64,000 bases of DNA from JBHOQX01 sp042408595 (GTDB lineage Bacteria; Chloroflexota; Chloroflexia; Chloroflexales; Roseiflexaceae), in assembly GCA_042408595.1 (NCBI GenBank), contig JBHOQX010000017.1:1-64000 (forward strand), given 5' to 3'. Shown here piece after piece: positions 44,172 through 52,611 of the stretch. Numbering within the stretch: the stretch's first letter is position 1; the number at the start of each line of letters is the position of its first letter. The position numbers and the translations under genes are program-made. The notes beneath the pieces were generated by a model that saw nothing but the letters and a program-made list of their open reading frames with translations, made no database searches and was not told the origin of the DNA.

Positions 44172-44538
44172 TCACTGGGCTCCATCGCTCAGGCGCTCAC
44201 CAGTCGCAGGCAGGAGGCCTCGTTTGGGAAGACACCAACGACGCGCGTTCGCCGGCGGATCTCCTGGTTGCGGCGCACACGTCCATTGACCGTGCGCAGC
44301 CGCTGACGATGGGCTCCCGGAACGGCAAACACCGTCAAAACCTGCCGGGATGGCCGTTTCCAGCCAGCTGGCGAGCTTGGAGGCCGTCTTGAAGTAGGTC
44401 TGGACGGTGCGTGCGAGCAGTGCATCGGCGTCGGCGCGATTGGGGGCGGTGAAGATCGTCCGAATGGCGGCCGCCACCTCGGCCGTCAGCTCCTGGCGCG
44501 GCACAGAGGCCTGGGCGTTCTGCTGCAGGTGAAACTGG
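44172..44538 (-). pseudogene. IS256-family transposase C-terminal fragment
   Basis: Starting at the IS21 border, the minus strand reads QFHLQQNAQASVPRQELTAEVAAAIRTIF and KLASWLETAIPAGFD, then a frameshift to RQRLRTVNGRVRRNQEIRRRTRVVGVFPNEASCLRLVSA. These are the conserved C-terminal motifs of mutator/IS256 transposases. After SA comes TGA and more stops. The gene has an insertion, a deletion, a frameshift and a nonsense codon. Confidence 0.75.
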
Positions 44539-44680
44539 TGTCAATCATCGGCCGTGACTGCACATCCAACGGCGGCAATCGTACACAGACGGATCGGCGG
44601 CAATCCTGCACAGGTGACGTCCGCGTTGGCACAGATCGTCGGCAATGCTGCACACCTGCCCCTGCCTCCCAAGTGTTCGG

Positions 44681-45445
44681 TTAGGCCGGTGTTGGGCTCG
44701 ATTCACCTCCCTTCTGCCGCCCCTGAGCGCGGTAGCTCTTCCCCGTAATCACCAGCGTCTCCGCGTGGTGCGCCAGCCGGTCGAGCCCGGCGGACGCCAG
44801 CAGCGGATTGCCGAACAGCTCCGGCCACTCTGCCGGCGCCCGGTTGCTGGTCACCAGGATGCTGCCGACCTCGTACCGCTCGCTAATAACGTCATACAGG
44901 TCCGACGGCATCGGATCGGTCAGTGGTTTGAGCCCGAAGTCGTCCAAGATCAGCAGGTGTGGCCGCACATAGCTCGCCAGCCGCCGCTCCCATGTCCCGT
45001 CCGCCCGGCCCCCGTGCAGGTGCTGCAGCAGCTTATGTGTGTTCATGAACAGCACATCAACCCCCTGTCGACACGCCTCGTGGGCCAGCGCCTGGGCGAT
45101 ATGGGTCTTCCCAACCCCACTCGGGCCGCAGATCAGCACGTTGTGCTTGCGCCGGATGTAGTCCCCGCTGGCCAGCTGCAGTACCTGCTGGCGGTTGAGG
45201 GTCGGGTTGAAGCTCCAGTCGAAGGCGTCAAGCGTCTTGGTCGTTGTGAGCGCCGCCCGCCGCACCCGGAGTTGCAGCTGCTTCTGCGCCCGCCGCTCGA
45301 CCTCGTCCTCCAGCAGGCGCTCCAGGAACTCGACAAACGTCCACTGGCCCGCAATTGCCTGCCGCTGGCGCGCCTCCAGCGTCGCCAGCATCCCCGAGAG
45401 TCGCAGCTGCTTGAGCTTGGGGGTCAGGTGGTGGCTCAGTTCCAT
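44681..45445 (-). CDS. istB: IS21 helper ATPase IstB
   Basis: 254 aa. It is an AAA+ ATPase with Walker A GPSGVGKTH (about residues 107-115), Walker B LLILDDFG and sensor SILVTSNR. IstB selects target DNA and assists the IstA transposase. The start overlaps the end of istA by ten bases, the usual coupling in IS21. The full length of the family is present. Confidence 0.95.
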   Translation of the reverse strand: MELSHHLTPKLKQLRLSGMLATLEARQRQAIAGQWTFVEFLERLLEDEVERRAQKQLQLRVRRAALTTTKTLDAFDWSFNPTLNRQQVLQLASGDYIRRKHNVLICGPSGVGKTHIAQALAHEACRQGVDVLFMNTHKLLQHLHGGRADGTWERRLASYVRPHLLILDDFGLKPLTDPMPSDLYDVISERYEVGSILVTSNRAPAEWPELFGNPLLASAGLDRLAHHAETLVITGKSYRAQGRQKGGESSPTPA

Positions 45446-46989
45446 GTGGTCCTCCCAAACAGATGCCCGAGCAGCTCACTCGCTGTGCGCAGGAACGTGT
45501 GCGCGGGTGCCGGGGCGGCGGGAGCGGGGGCAGGCTCCTGATCGAGCCCACGGTCGAGGATGCGCTTGAGCGTGGCGTAGGTTAGGTCGTCAAACCGCAG
45601 TGCGCGGGTGCATGCGGCCTCCAGCCGTGCGTCCCCGACCGTCGTCCGCAGCTTCAGGATGCGGATGACCCGCTGGTGGCGGTCAACGACTGCGTCGTCG
45701 AGGAGCCGCGCGACGACCGCGGTGGTGGCCGGCCCCACCTCGGCCGCGAGCGTGGCGCAGGTGGCGCGGGTCCAGGTCGCACCGGGCAGCTTCTCCGGCG
45801 GCAGGTGGTCAGGATGCGTCAGGCGCTCGCCCGGCTGCTGGGCCCGGGGATGGGTCGCCACCAGGGCGTAGTCGTCGGTGTAGATCCGCACCGTGCTGCT
45901 GCCGCCCCGTACCCGCAGGTGCTGCCCGACCAGCCGGCAGGGCGCCGAATAGAAGCTCTGCTCGAACACGACGTAGCTGTCGCGGTGCAGCCGGACCCGC
46001 GTCCAGACCGCCAGGTGGTAGGGTACCGTGGGAAGCGGGTGCATGGCCGCCTGTTCGTGGGTCTGGAAGCGGACGAGCGGTTGAGCCTTGGTGGTTCCGT
46101 GGGTGCGTAGCCCAGCGGTCGTCCGGCACCAGGCGCGGACGTCGGCGTTCGCCTGGGCGAGCGTGGTCTGGGGACGGCCGCCGAGGAAGTTGGTGCGCAC
46201 GTAGCGCACGCCCCGTTCGACTTTGCCCTTGTGCTGGGGGGTGGCCGGCGCACAGGGCGCGACCAGAAAGCCGTAATGCTCAGCACACTCGCGGTAGGTG
46301 GCCTGCACCTGCGGGTCGTCGAAGCAGGCTTTGGTGATGCCGGCCTTGAGGTTGTCGAGGACGACGCGGTGCGGGACGCCGCCGAAGAAGCGAAACGCCC
46401 GGTCGTGGAGCGCAATCCAGGTCGGGAGGGTCTGGTCGAACACGAACTCGACGTACTGGTGGCGGCTGTAGGCCAGGGTCATGACGAACGCCCAGGCCTT
46501 GCGGAGGTGGCCGGTCGCAGGGTCAACCATGCGACCGGCAGCGCCGAAGTCGACCTGGGCTTCGGTCCCGGCGTCCCGCTCGATGCGCATGGGAACATCG
46601 GGGTCGGATGGGGCACCCCGTTTGAGGAAGCGGTAGAGCGCGGAGAGCGAGCCGGTGAAGCCGTGCTGCTCAGCCAAGCGGAGGCGGATGGCGGTGGCCT
46701 CGACGCCCTGCGCGTGGAGCTGGAGCACCAGGTCATGGAACGGCTCGACCGACGAGACGGTCTGGGGCGGGGGCGGGATGGTCAAGGTCGTGGTAACGAG
46801 CCGCTGGAGGTCCTCGAGTGGCGGGAGCGGCCCGGTCAGGAGCGCGTGCGCCTGGGCCCAGGCGCGATAGCGGGCGATGGTGCGCCGGTTGAGCCCGGTG
46901 GCGCGCTGGACGGCGCTGTCATTGGGGGTGGCCTGCAGATGTCGCAGGAGCTCACGAAGGTCGTGCAAGGGAATACTCCTCCCAGCCAT
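45436..46989 (-). CDS. istA: IS21 transposase IstA
   Basis: 517 aa with GGGAGGA before ATG 46989. N-terminal HTH (LRELLRHLQATPNDSAVQRATGLNRRTIARY) and rve catalytic core with D in AQVDFGAAG, D in VVLDNLKAG and E in KGKVERGVRYVR, so the DDE triad is intact. The C-terminal beta-barrel has the PCRLVGQHLRVRGG motif. Active enzyme expected. Confidence 0.95.
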   Translation of the reverse strand: MAGRSIPLHDLRELLRHLQATPNDSAVQRATGLNRRTIARYRAWAQAHALLTGPLPPLEDLQRLVTTTLTIPPPPQTVSSVEPFHDLVLQLHAQGVEATAIRLRLAEQHGFTGSLSALYRFLKRGAPSDPDVPMRIERDAGTEAQVDFGAAGRMVDPATGHLRKAWAFVMTLAYSRHQYVEFVFDQTLPTWIALHDRAFRFFGGVPHRVVLDNLKAGITKACFDDPQVQATYRECAEHYGFLVAPCAPATPQHKGKVERGVRYVRTNFLGGRPQTTLAQANADVRAWCRTTAGLRTHGTTKAQPLVRFQTHEQAAMHPLPTVPYHLAVWTRVRLHRDSYVVFEQSFYSAPCRLVGQHLRVRGGSSTVRIYTDDYALVATHPRAQQPGERLTHPDHLPPEKLPGATWTRATCATLAAEVGPATTAVVARLLDDAVVDRHQRVIRILKLRTTVGDARLEAACTRALRFDDLTYATLKRILDRGLDQEPAPAPAAPAPAHTFLRTASELLGHLFGRTTWN

Positions 46990-47398
46990 AGATCCTCCCG
47001 CCTACACACGAGTGCTGCAGGAAGGATAGACGATGATCCGGGGGAGGCTGGGGCCGTGTGCAGCACTGCCGACGATCTCCGGCGGTGCAGCATTGCCGAC
47101 GATTGTGCGCGATTGCCGACGACATGTGGGTAGTATACGGCGACGACTGACAACGCCAAGGATACACCCGAGCCCGCTTCCTCATGCGGACCCTTCCCCC
47201 GAATCTACAGAACCAAGGTTACATCTTCGACTCAGGGGCGCCTCTGTGTATGTCGTGTTTAAGGGCGGACCGAACTCTCGAGCGAACATCGGCATTCCCA
47301 CAGAGGGACGGAACCGCGCGCGGCGCCGTCCTTCCCGGGCGTTCGTGGCCTTTGCGACAGCCAACCTACCAGGACAGCAGCCGTGCGCGGCGCCGGTC

Positions 47399-47427
47399 GC
47401 CCCTCTCCCGCAGCGCGGGAGAGGGGC
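47399..47427. repeat. Perfect 13-bp hairpin repeat
   Basis: GCCCCTCTCCCGC pairs with GCGGGAGAGGGGC around AGC and is followed by GGGGGGTGAGG. It is a common intergenic palindrome of Chloroflexi genomes. A second hairpin (GAGCAGGC/GCCTGCTC) lies at 47521-47551. The gap 47221-47606 holds no gene. Confidence 0.6.
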
Positions 47428-47606
47428 GGGGGGTGAGGACAAAACGACGTATCCCACTGCCATGCATGCCCGCGATGCGCATGCGCGCGGTCTGCCCTTG
47501 AAGGAAGTATGTCGTGTAGGGAGCAGGCAAAGGTATTGCCTTCGCCTGCTCAATTGCAACCCTTGCCCCCACGGTGCGGCTGAGTGAAGACTGTTTGTGG
47601 TCAATG

Positions 47607-47987
47607 TCATCCAAACCTCAACTGTGTCTGCCCGACTTGCACCACATCACCGCGACGCACCGGCGTTGGCTGGATGATGCGCGCGCCGTTGAGGTAGGTG
47701 CCATGACTGCTGCCCGCATCTTCCACCGTCACCTGGCGTCCATTATTGCGAATGATGGCGTGCCGACGAGAGACGCTGCCATCGCCGATCAGCACGATCT
47801 GGCACTCCTCACTGCGACCGATGACCAGTTCAGCGCCGCTGAGCGCGTAGGCGCGCGGCTGCGCCGCTCCCGCAATGACCGCCAGCGGCCCTCAGGCGCC
47901 GGTTGGCGCTGACTGAGCCGTGGGAGCCGGTGGAGTGGGTTGATACGGTTGTGGCGGCGACGGGGGCGGGGGGCGGCGGGGGCAGCG
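47607..47987 (-). pseudogene. FHA-domain protein, 5'-truncated with nonsense codon
   Basis: Minus-strand reading from about 47987: a proline-rich linker (PPPPSPPQPYQPTPPAP), TGA at 47894-47892, then AVIAGAAQPRAYALSGAELVIGRSEECQIV, SVSRRHAIIRNNG, EDAGSSHGTYLNGARI and VVQVGQTQLRF. The GRS, SRRH and SSHGTYLNG motifs are the phosphothreonine-binding residues of FHA, and they are complete. The stop in front and the loss of the upstream part mean that only a short product from ATG 47795 could be made. Confidence 0.65.
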
Positions 47988-48158
47988 GAAAACCTGGATC
48001 TTACGACTGAGGACTCTTTGGGGCATCCTGATACGCTTGACGATCACTATCAGCGGCACGGCGGAGATTTCGACGCGACGAACGATTACGTGAAACAGGC
48101 TTCCGATTTTTTTCTTGACCGGCAAACCCTGATTGACGGGCACGAGGGTCGGGAGTAG
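47988..48158 (+). pseudogene. Possible polymorphic-toxin-like C-terminal fragment
   Basis: The plus strand reads ENLDLTTEDSLGHPDTLDDH, then YQRHGGDFDATNDYVKQASDFF to TAG at 48156. The H-x-x-R-H-G-x-D-F-x-A pattern occurs in C-terminal domains of Rhs/CDI-like proteins. It is joined head-on to the FHA remnant and cut by the following transposase. The call is tentative. Confidence 0.35.
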
Positions 48159-48194
48159 AGTGGAGCGGACCGCGATGGTCGGAGGAGGGTTGTG

Positions 48195-49787
48195 ATGAAA
48201 CGCCTCAATCGGCCGGCGCCAGTTCGCACCGAGACCTTGGACTGCCTCCAGTCGACCTGTTCGCACTGTGGCGGCCGCACCTGACTGCAGTAGCGCAATC
48301 GTCGTCGCCTCGTCACGCTTGATGGCATCGTGGAACGCGTCCTGCGTGTCCGGCGCTGCCAGAACCCCGACTGCCCCTGCTACCACCACCCCTATCGTCC
48401 CGAAGCCGAAGGCCGCTTCGCCTTGCCGCACCACGAGTTCGGTCTCGACGTCGTCGCCCAGATCGGCGCCTGGCGCTACCAGGACCACCGTTCTGTCCCC
48501 GAAATGCATCAGCTGCTGCACCAGCGCCAGATCTCGATCAGTGAGCGTACCGTCACCAACCTGCTCGACCGCTACGATGAACTGCTGGCCCTCACCGTGC
48601 TCGACATCGCCCGCCTCCGGCGCCTGACCACACCGCACCAGCGGGTCATCCTGGCGCTCGACGGCATGCAGCCTGACGTCGGCCACGAGGTCTTGTGGCT
48701 GCTGCGCGATGTGCTCTCGCGTGAGATCCTGCTGGTGCGGCGCCTACTGTCCTCGACCAGGCCGATCTGGCCAAGCTGCTGCGCGAGGTTCGTGACGCGC
48801 TGGAGGTGCCTGTTGCCGCCGTCGTCTCCGACGGCCAGCAGTCGATCCGCAAGGCCGTTGCCGCGGTCTTTGGTGACATCCCGCATCAGCTGTGTCAGTT
48901 CCACTAGCTGCGCGAAGCTGCCACACCGATCTTCGAAGCTGACCGGCACGCCAAGAAGGAGCTCAAGAAGTACGTGCGTGGCATTCGCCCACTCGAGCGA
49001 GCTGTCGAGCAGCGTGATGATGCGGCCGCCGACCTGGTCCGTGGCTACGCGATTGCGGTCCGAAGTGCCCTGACCGATGATGGGCTGGCACCACTCGATG
49101 CGCCGGGACTGCGCCTGCGCGCGCGGCTGACCCAGATCGTGGCCAGCGTGGAGCGTATCGAGGAAAAGGGGGGCCATCGTCGGCGTGCGACGACTGAAGC
49201 AGGTGCTGACGACGGCCTTGGCGGCGACAGCGGAGCGGTGGGAGCCAATCGCGCGCGCCTATCGTTGGGTCCATGCCGCCGCTCACGTGCTGGCCAACCG
49301 CGATGGGCAGGAGCGCGCGGCCGTCGAGCAGGCCGACGTGCGGGTGCTGCGCTCGATTGGCGTGACCAAACGGCACTGTGGAGCACGCGAAGCGGCATTG
49401 ACACACTTCCTGCAGGTCACCCGTAGCTACCGTGCGGGCCTGTTCCACTGCTATGACGACCCGGCCATCCCGCGCACTAATCACGACCTGGAGCACTGCT
49501 TCGGGCAGCACCGTCTGCACGAACGGCGGGCCACTGGTCGACAGCGAGGGTCACCAAACGCCGTCTTGCACGGCAGTGCACGATGGGTGGTAGCAGTCGC
49601 GACCCGGCTCCGTCGGTACACGGCGGCAGACCTCGCACCGTGTGACCTGTCGGCGTGGCGCGCGCTGCGCCAGTCCATTCGCCGTCGGTTCGCGCTTCGA
49701 GCACAAGGTCAGCGCTTCCGGCGCGACCCGAAAGCCTATCTCGCCCAACTCGAGGCCGATTTCCTCAAGCAGCCTTTGCCAGCCTAG
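48195..49787 (+). pseudogene. Degenerate DDE-type transposase, unclassified family
   Basis: ATG 48195 has GGAGGAGGG upstream. The reading opens with a CSHCGG zinc motif, then TGA (48282) and TAG (48291) in frame. RCQNPDCPCYHHPYRPEAEGRFALP and VILALDGMQPDVGHEVLWLLRDVLS follow. A base is lost near 48747, the frame continues AKLLREVRDALEVPVAAVVSDGQQSIRKAVAA, TAG at 48905 replaces Tyr in QLCQFHxLREAA, and another shift near 49172 leads to the last 200 residues with TNHDLEHCFGQHRLHERRATGR. This is a widespread Chloroflexi/cyanobacterial transposase type whose IS family I cannot name with certainty. At least five lesions. Confidence 0.65.
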
Positions 49788-49788
49788 A

Positions 49789-50436
49789 AAAAAGCCTGAT
49801 GCGGTCGCCGCCTTCCAGGCCGCCTGCCAGCAGCACGTGCAGGCCGCCATTCCCAGCGACAATCGGCGACCCGTACGGGTCTTGGCCCAGGATGAGAGCC
49901 GCTTTGGCATGCTGACCATCCGACGGCGGCGGCCGACCGCGCGTGGTGTCCAACCAGTCGGTATCATTCAGCAGGTCTACGACTGGTTCTACGTCTATGG
50001 GGTGGTTGCGCCAACCAGCGGTGAGCGCTGCTTTCGCGAATGGCCGACGCTGACGGCTGACACTTTTCAGTGATGTATCGACGGCGTGACGCAGGCGTTT
50101 GGTGACAGCCTCAATATCCTGCTGCTCGATCGCAGTGGCAGCCATACCACCAAGCGCCTGCGACTGCCCGAGCATGTGCGGCTGGTGTTCTTGCCGCCCT
50201 ACTGCCCCGAGCTCAATCCGATCGAGCGCCTCTGGCGTGACGTGAACGACCAGTTCGCCTGGCAGCAGTTCAGTGACGTGCCCAGCCAGCAGCAGGCCGT
50301 CGCCGAGGCAATGTGCGGCTATACCGCCCAAACCGTCCAATCGCTCACTGGCTATGCCTATCTCGTCGATGCCATTCAATGCACTCTCTTCATAGAGAAG
50401 TCATATAAGGTGAACATCGGGGGCGGTGACGGGTAG
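49789..50436 (+). pseudogene. IS630-family transposase, 5'-truncated with nonsense codon
   Basis: The reading starts in mid-protein (RKKPDAVAAFQAACQQHVQAAI), then VRVLAQDESRFGMLTIRRRR (first catalytic Asp), TGA at 50071, and NILLLDRSGSHTTKRLRLPEHVRLVFLPPYCPELNPIERLWRDVND (second Asp and Glu), so the DDE domain is complete apart from the stop. The N-terminal HTH part is missing; it abuts the previous transposase directly. Confidence 0.7.
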
Positions 50437-50561
50437 CGTCCGCCGCGCCGAGACGCGGTGCTGTCCATCGCTGCGGCTGCCTACGACGTTGCGCAGGATT
50501 GTGCCGCTCAGCGCCGGCCCGACGTAGGACAGGTGGAACACGGCTCGTCGCGTTCCGCGTG

Positions 50562-50590
50562 TTGATCTTTGCGAACAAATGTGCTACAAT
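50562..50590 (+). promoter_or_regulatory. Promoter of the pseudokinase gene
   Basis: TTGATC at 50562-50567, 17-bp spacer, TACAAT at 50585-50590, extended by TGC. It is 100 bp upstream of the start at 50690. Confidence 0.6.
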
Positions 50591-50689
50591 GGAACACGTC
50601 CTGCCCCTGTGTCATGCCGCCATGTTGCGCCCGGCCGCGCCCACCGCTATACTGTGCCGCGTCGTGGACCGTCGAAGGGGAAGGTGGCC

Positions 50690-52591
50690 ATGTCTGTGTC
50701 AAACGCCCGCACGGCGCCGGGAACTGCACCCGCGCCGGCCGCCGAAACCAGGGAGCTCTCGAACTACCGCCTGCTCGAGCGCCTGGGCGAGGATGAGCTG
50801 GCGAACGTGTACCGCGCCACGCATCAGACGCTCGACCGCCCGGTCGAGATCCATATCCTGCGGCGGACGGACTGGATCTCGGCCAGCCGCTTTCAGCACG
50901 CCGGGCGGCTCGCGGCCCGCCTGCAACACCCGAACATCCTGCCGGTGATCGACGCCGGGCGCGACCCGCGCTACGGTGACTATCTGGTGACGCCGCGGAT
51001 CGAGGGGCGCCCGCTGAGCGAGGTGCTGCTGGGCGGCCCGCTGGATGCCGTCACCGCGCTGCGCTACTTCGCCCAGATCGGCGCAGCGTTGGATTACCTG
51101 CATAGCGAGGGGATCATCCACCGCGATGTCCAGCCGGCCAACATCATCATCACGCCGCAGGGCAGCGCCTTTCTGACGAACCTGAGCCTGGCCGACGCGC
51201 CCGACATGCCCGACCTGTCCGAGCTCGACGCGGCGGACGTGCTGTCGCCTTATGCCGCGCCGGAGGAGAGCCTGAAGCCGGGCGGCGGCGGCCCGGCGCA
51301 GGACCGCTACGGCCTCGGCGCGACGCTCTACCACATGCTGGCCGGCGAGCCGCCCGTGCCCGGCGAGCCGCTGCGCGCCCTGGCCGAGGACACGCCGGAG
51401 ATGGCCGCTGTGGACCGTGTCATCCGCCGGCTCATGTCGCCCGACCCGGCCCAGCGCTACGAGAGCGCCGCCCAGGCGGCTGCCGCGCTGCGCCAGGCGC
51501 TGCGCAAGCAGATCGACGACTCGACCGAGGACATGACCGAATCGCGTTGGGAGCCGGTGGCCGAGTGGCTCGATAACCCACTGGAGCTGGTGTTGGGCGA
51601 TTCGCTCGACCATGAGTTCATCAGCCGCAGCCGCGCCCGCGCCGACGGCCTGCACCGTGTCGGGGCGCTACGTCGCCAGCTCGACCGCTGGAGCCGCCAG
51701 GGGATGCTGCGCCGGCCCGCGCTCGGCCAGCTCGTCCAGCCCGAACAGATCGTCAGCTACAACATCTATCTCTACGAACTGCGCGTTTATTACGAGACCC
51801 GCACGCCGCCCCAGGTTCGCGAGCGCCCGCTCGCGGGCGATGCGATCAGCCCCTTCGCCCGCGAGATGGACCTGTGGGAGGTGGCCGTCCCCGAGACCGA
51901 GCCGTTCACTGCGGCCCCAGCGGAGACGATCGTTGTCACCGGCTCAGAGCGCGTCATCCCGTGCACAGCGTGCAATGGTGCGACGCAGGTGACGTGTGAG
52001 ACGTGCGGCGGCAAGCGCAGCATCGAGCGCCGGCGGCGGGTGAAAGGCGCGGACGGCCAGGCGCGCGAAGAGAGCTATATCCAGGATTGCCCGACCTGCC
52101 GCGGCTATGGCAAGGTGACCTGCGCGCGTTGCGAAGGAAGCGGCCAGATGCTCGAAGAGAAGTTCTTCACCTGGTCGCGCTATGGGCGGATTTACTACAA
52201 CGAGGACGATCTCAGCGGCCTGCACAAGCCGACGATCACCGCCCAGGCGCAGGATCACCTTGTCTTTCATGCGCGGATCGACCCGCAGGAGCCGCGCTGG
52301 TACCAGGTCGCGCCGCTGCGCGAGCTGATGGAAGAGGCGATGAAGGGCGCCGGCGAGCACACACGGCTGCTGCTCGCCGAGCTGACGATCCGCGGCGTGC
52401 CGGTGACGGAGGTGGACTACCGCTACCGCGACAAGCCGCGCACGCTCTCGCTGGTCGGCTTCAAGGACGAGGTGCGCGGCGACGTGGTGCTCTACGATGT
52501 CGAGCGGATCGTCCTATACGTGGCGATCGCCCTGATGGCGCTGGTGCTGATCGCGCTGGTGCTCGCCATGGGCCTACCCGGCCCGGCGTAG
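50690..52591 (+). CDS. Membrane-anchored pseudokinase with DnaJ-like zinc region
   Basis: 633 aa from ATG 50690 (GGGGAAGGTGG upstream). Residues 26-310 have the bacterial Ser/Thr kinase fold (YLHSEGIIHRDVQPANIII, YAAPEE, RYGLGATLYHMLAGEPP, DPAQRYES). But the Gly-rich loop is reduced to LGEDELANV, the VAIK Lys is absent (VEIHIL), HRDxK has Gln148, and DFG is replaced by NLS at 164-166. So it should not transfer phosphate. From residue 425 there are four CxxC pairs (CTAC, CETC, CPTC, CARC) in two CxxCxG-like units, like the DnaJ zinc finger. A single helix near 605-628 anchors the C-terminus. A scaffold or sensor role is inferred. The partner is unknown. Confidence 0.75.
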   Translation: MSVSNARTAPGTAPAPAAETRELSNYRLLERLGEDELANVYRATHQTLDRPVEIHILRRTDWISASRFQHAGRLAARLQHPNILPVIDAGRDPRYGDYLVTPRIEGRPLSEVLLGGPLDAVTALRYFAQIGAALDYLHSEGIIHRDVQPANIIITPQGSAFLTNLSLADAPDMPDLSELDAADVLSPYAAPEESLKPGGGGPAQDRYGLGATLYHMLAGEPPVPGEPLRALAEDTPEMAAVDRVIRRLMSPDPAQRYESAAQAAAALRQALRKQIDDSTEDMTESRWEPVAEWLDNPLELVLGDSLDHEFISRSRARADGLHRVGALRRQLDRWSRQGMLRRPALGQLVQPEQIVSYNIYLYELRVYYETRTPPQVRERPLAGDAISPFAREMDLWEVAVPETEPFTAAPAETIVVTGSERVIPCTACNGATQVTCETCGGKRSIERRRRVKGADGQAREESYIQDCPTCRGYGKVTCARCEGSGQMLEEKFFTWSRYGRIYYNEDDLSGLHKPTITAQAQDHLVFHARIDPQEPRWYQVAPLRELMEEAMKGAGEHTRLLLAELTIRGVPVTEVDYRYRDKPRTLSLVGFKDEVRGDVVLYDVERIVLYVAIALMALVLIALVLAMGLPGPA

Positions 52592-52611
52592 ACCGATAGC
52601 GGATGGCGCCC

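Larger units (their letters stand above)
44539..47152 (-). mobile_element. IS21-family insertion sequence, 2614 bp
   Basis: It begins TGTCAATCATCGG and ends with the inverted TGTCAGTCGTCGC (47152 backwards). Each end carries three subterminal copies of a TGTGCAGCATTGCCGACGA-like box (left 44575-44660, right 47058-47125), the arrangement typical of IS21. istA and istB are both intact, so it may be active. No target duplication is seen. Confidence 0.85.
44067..47220 (-). mobile_element. IS256-family remnant interrupted by IS21
   Basis: A 21-bp sequence at 44067-44087 recurs inverted at 47200-47220 with one difference, marking the two ends. Inside the right end, minus-strand MRKRARVYPW (47185-47156) is the transposase start; inside the left end is its C-terminus (44172-44538). 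The IS21 element fills the middle, and most of the IS256 transposase is gone. Confidence 0.65.

Noticed and set aside
44067..47220. Composite transposon with cargo between inverted ends
   Set aside because: The interval contains only the IS21 and pieces of one IS256 transposase, so a nested insertion explains it.
47892..48686. 264-aa minus-strand frame joining the FHA linker to upstream sequence
   Set aside because: Beyond about 47987 it is antisense to the toxin-like fragment and the transposase, which read better on the plus strand.
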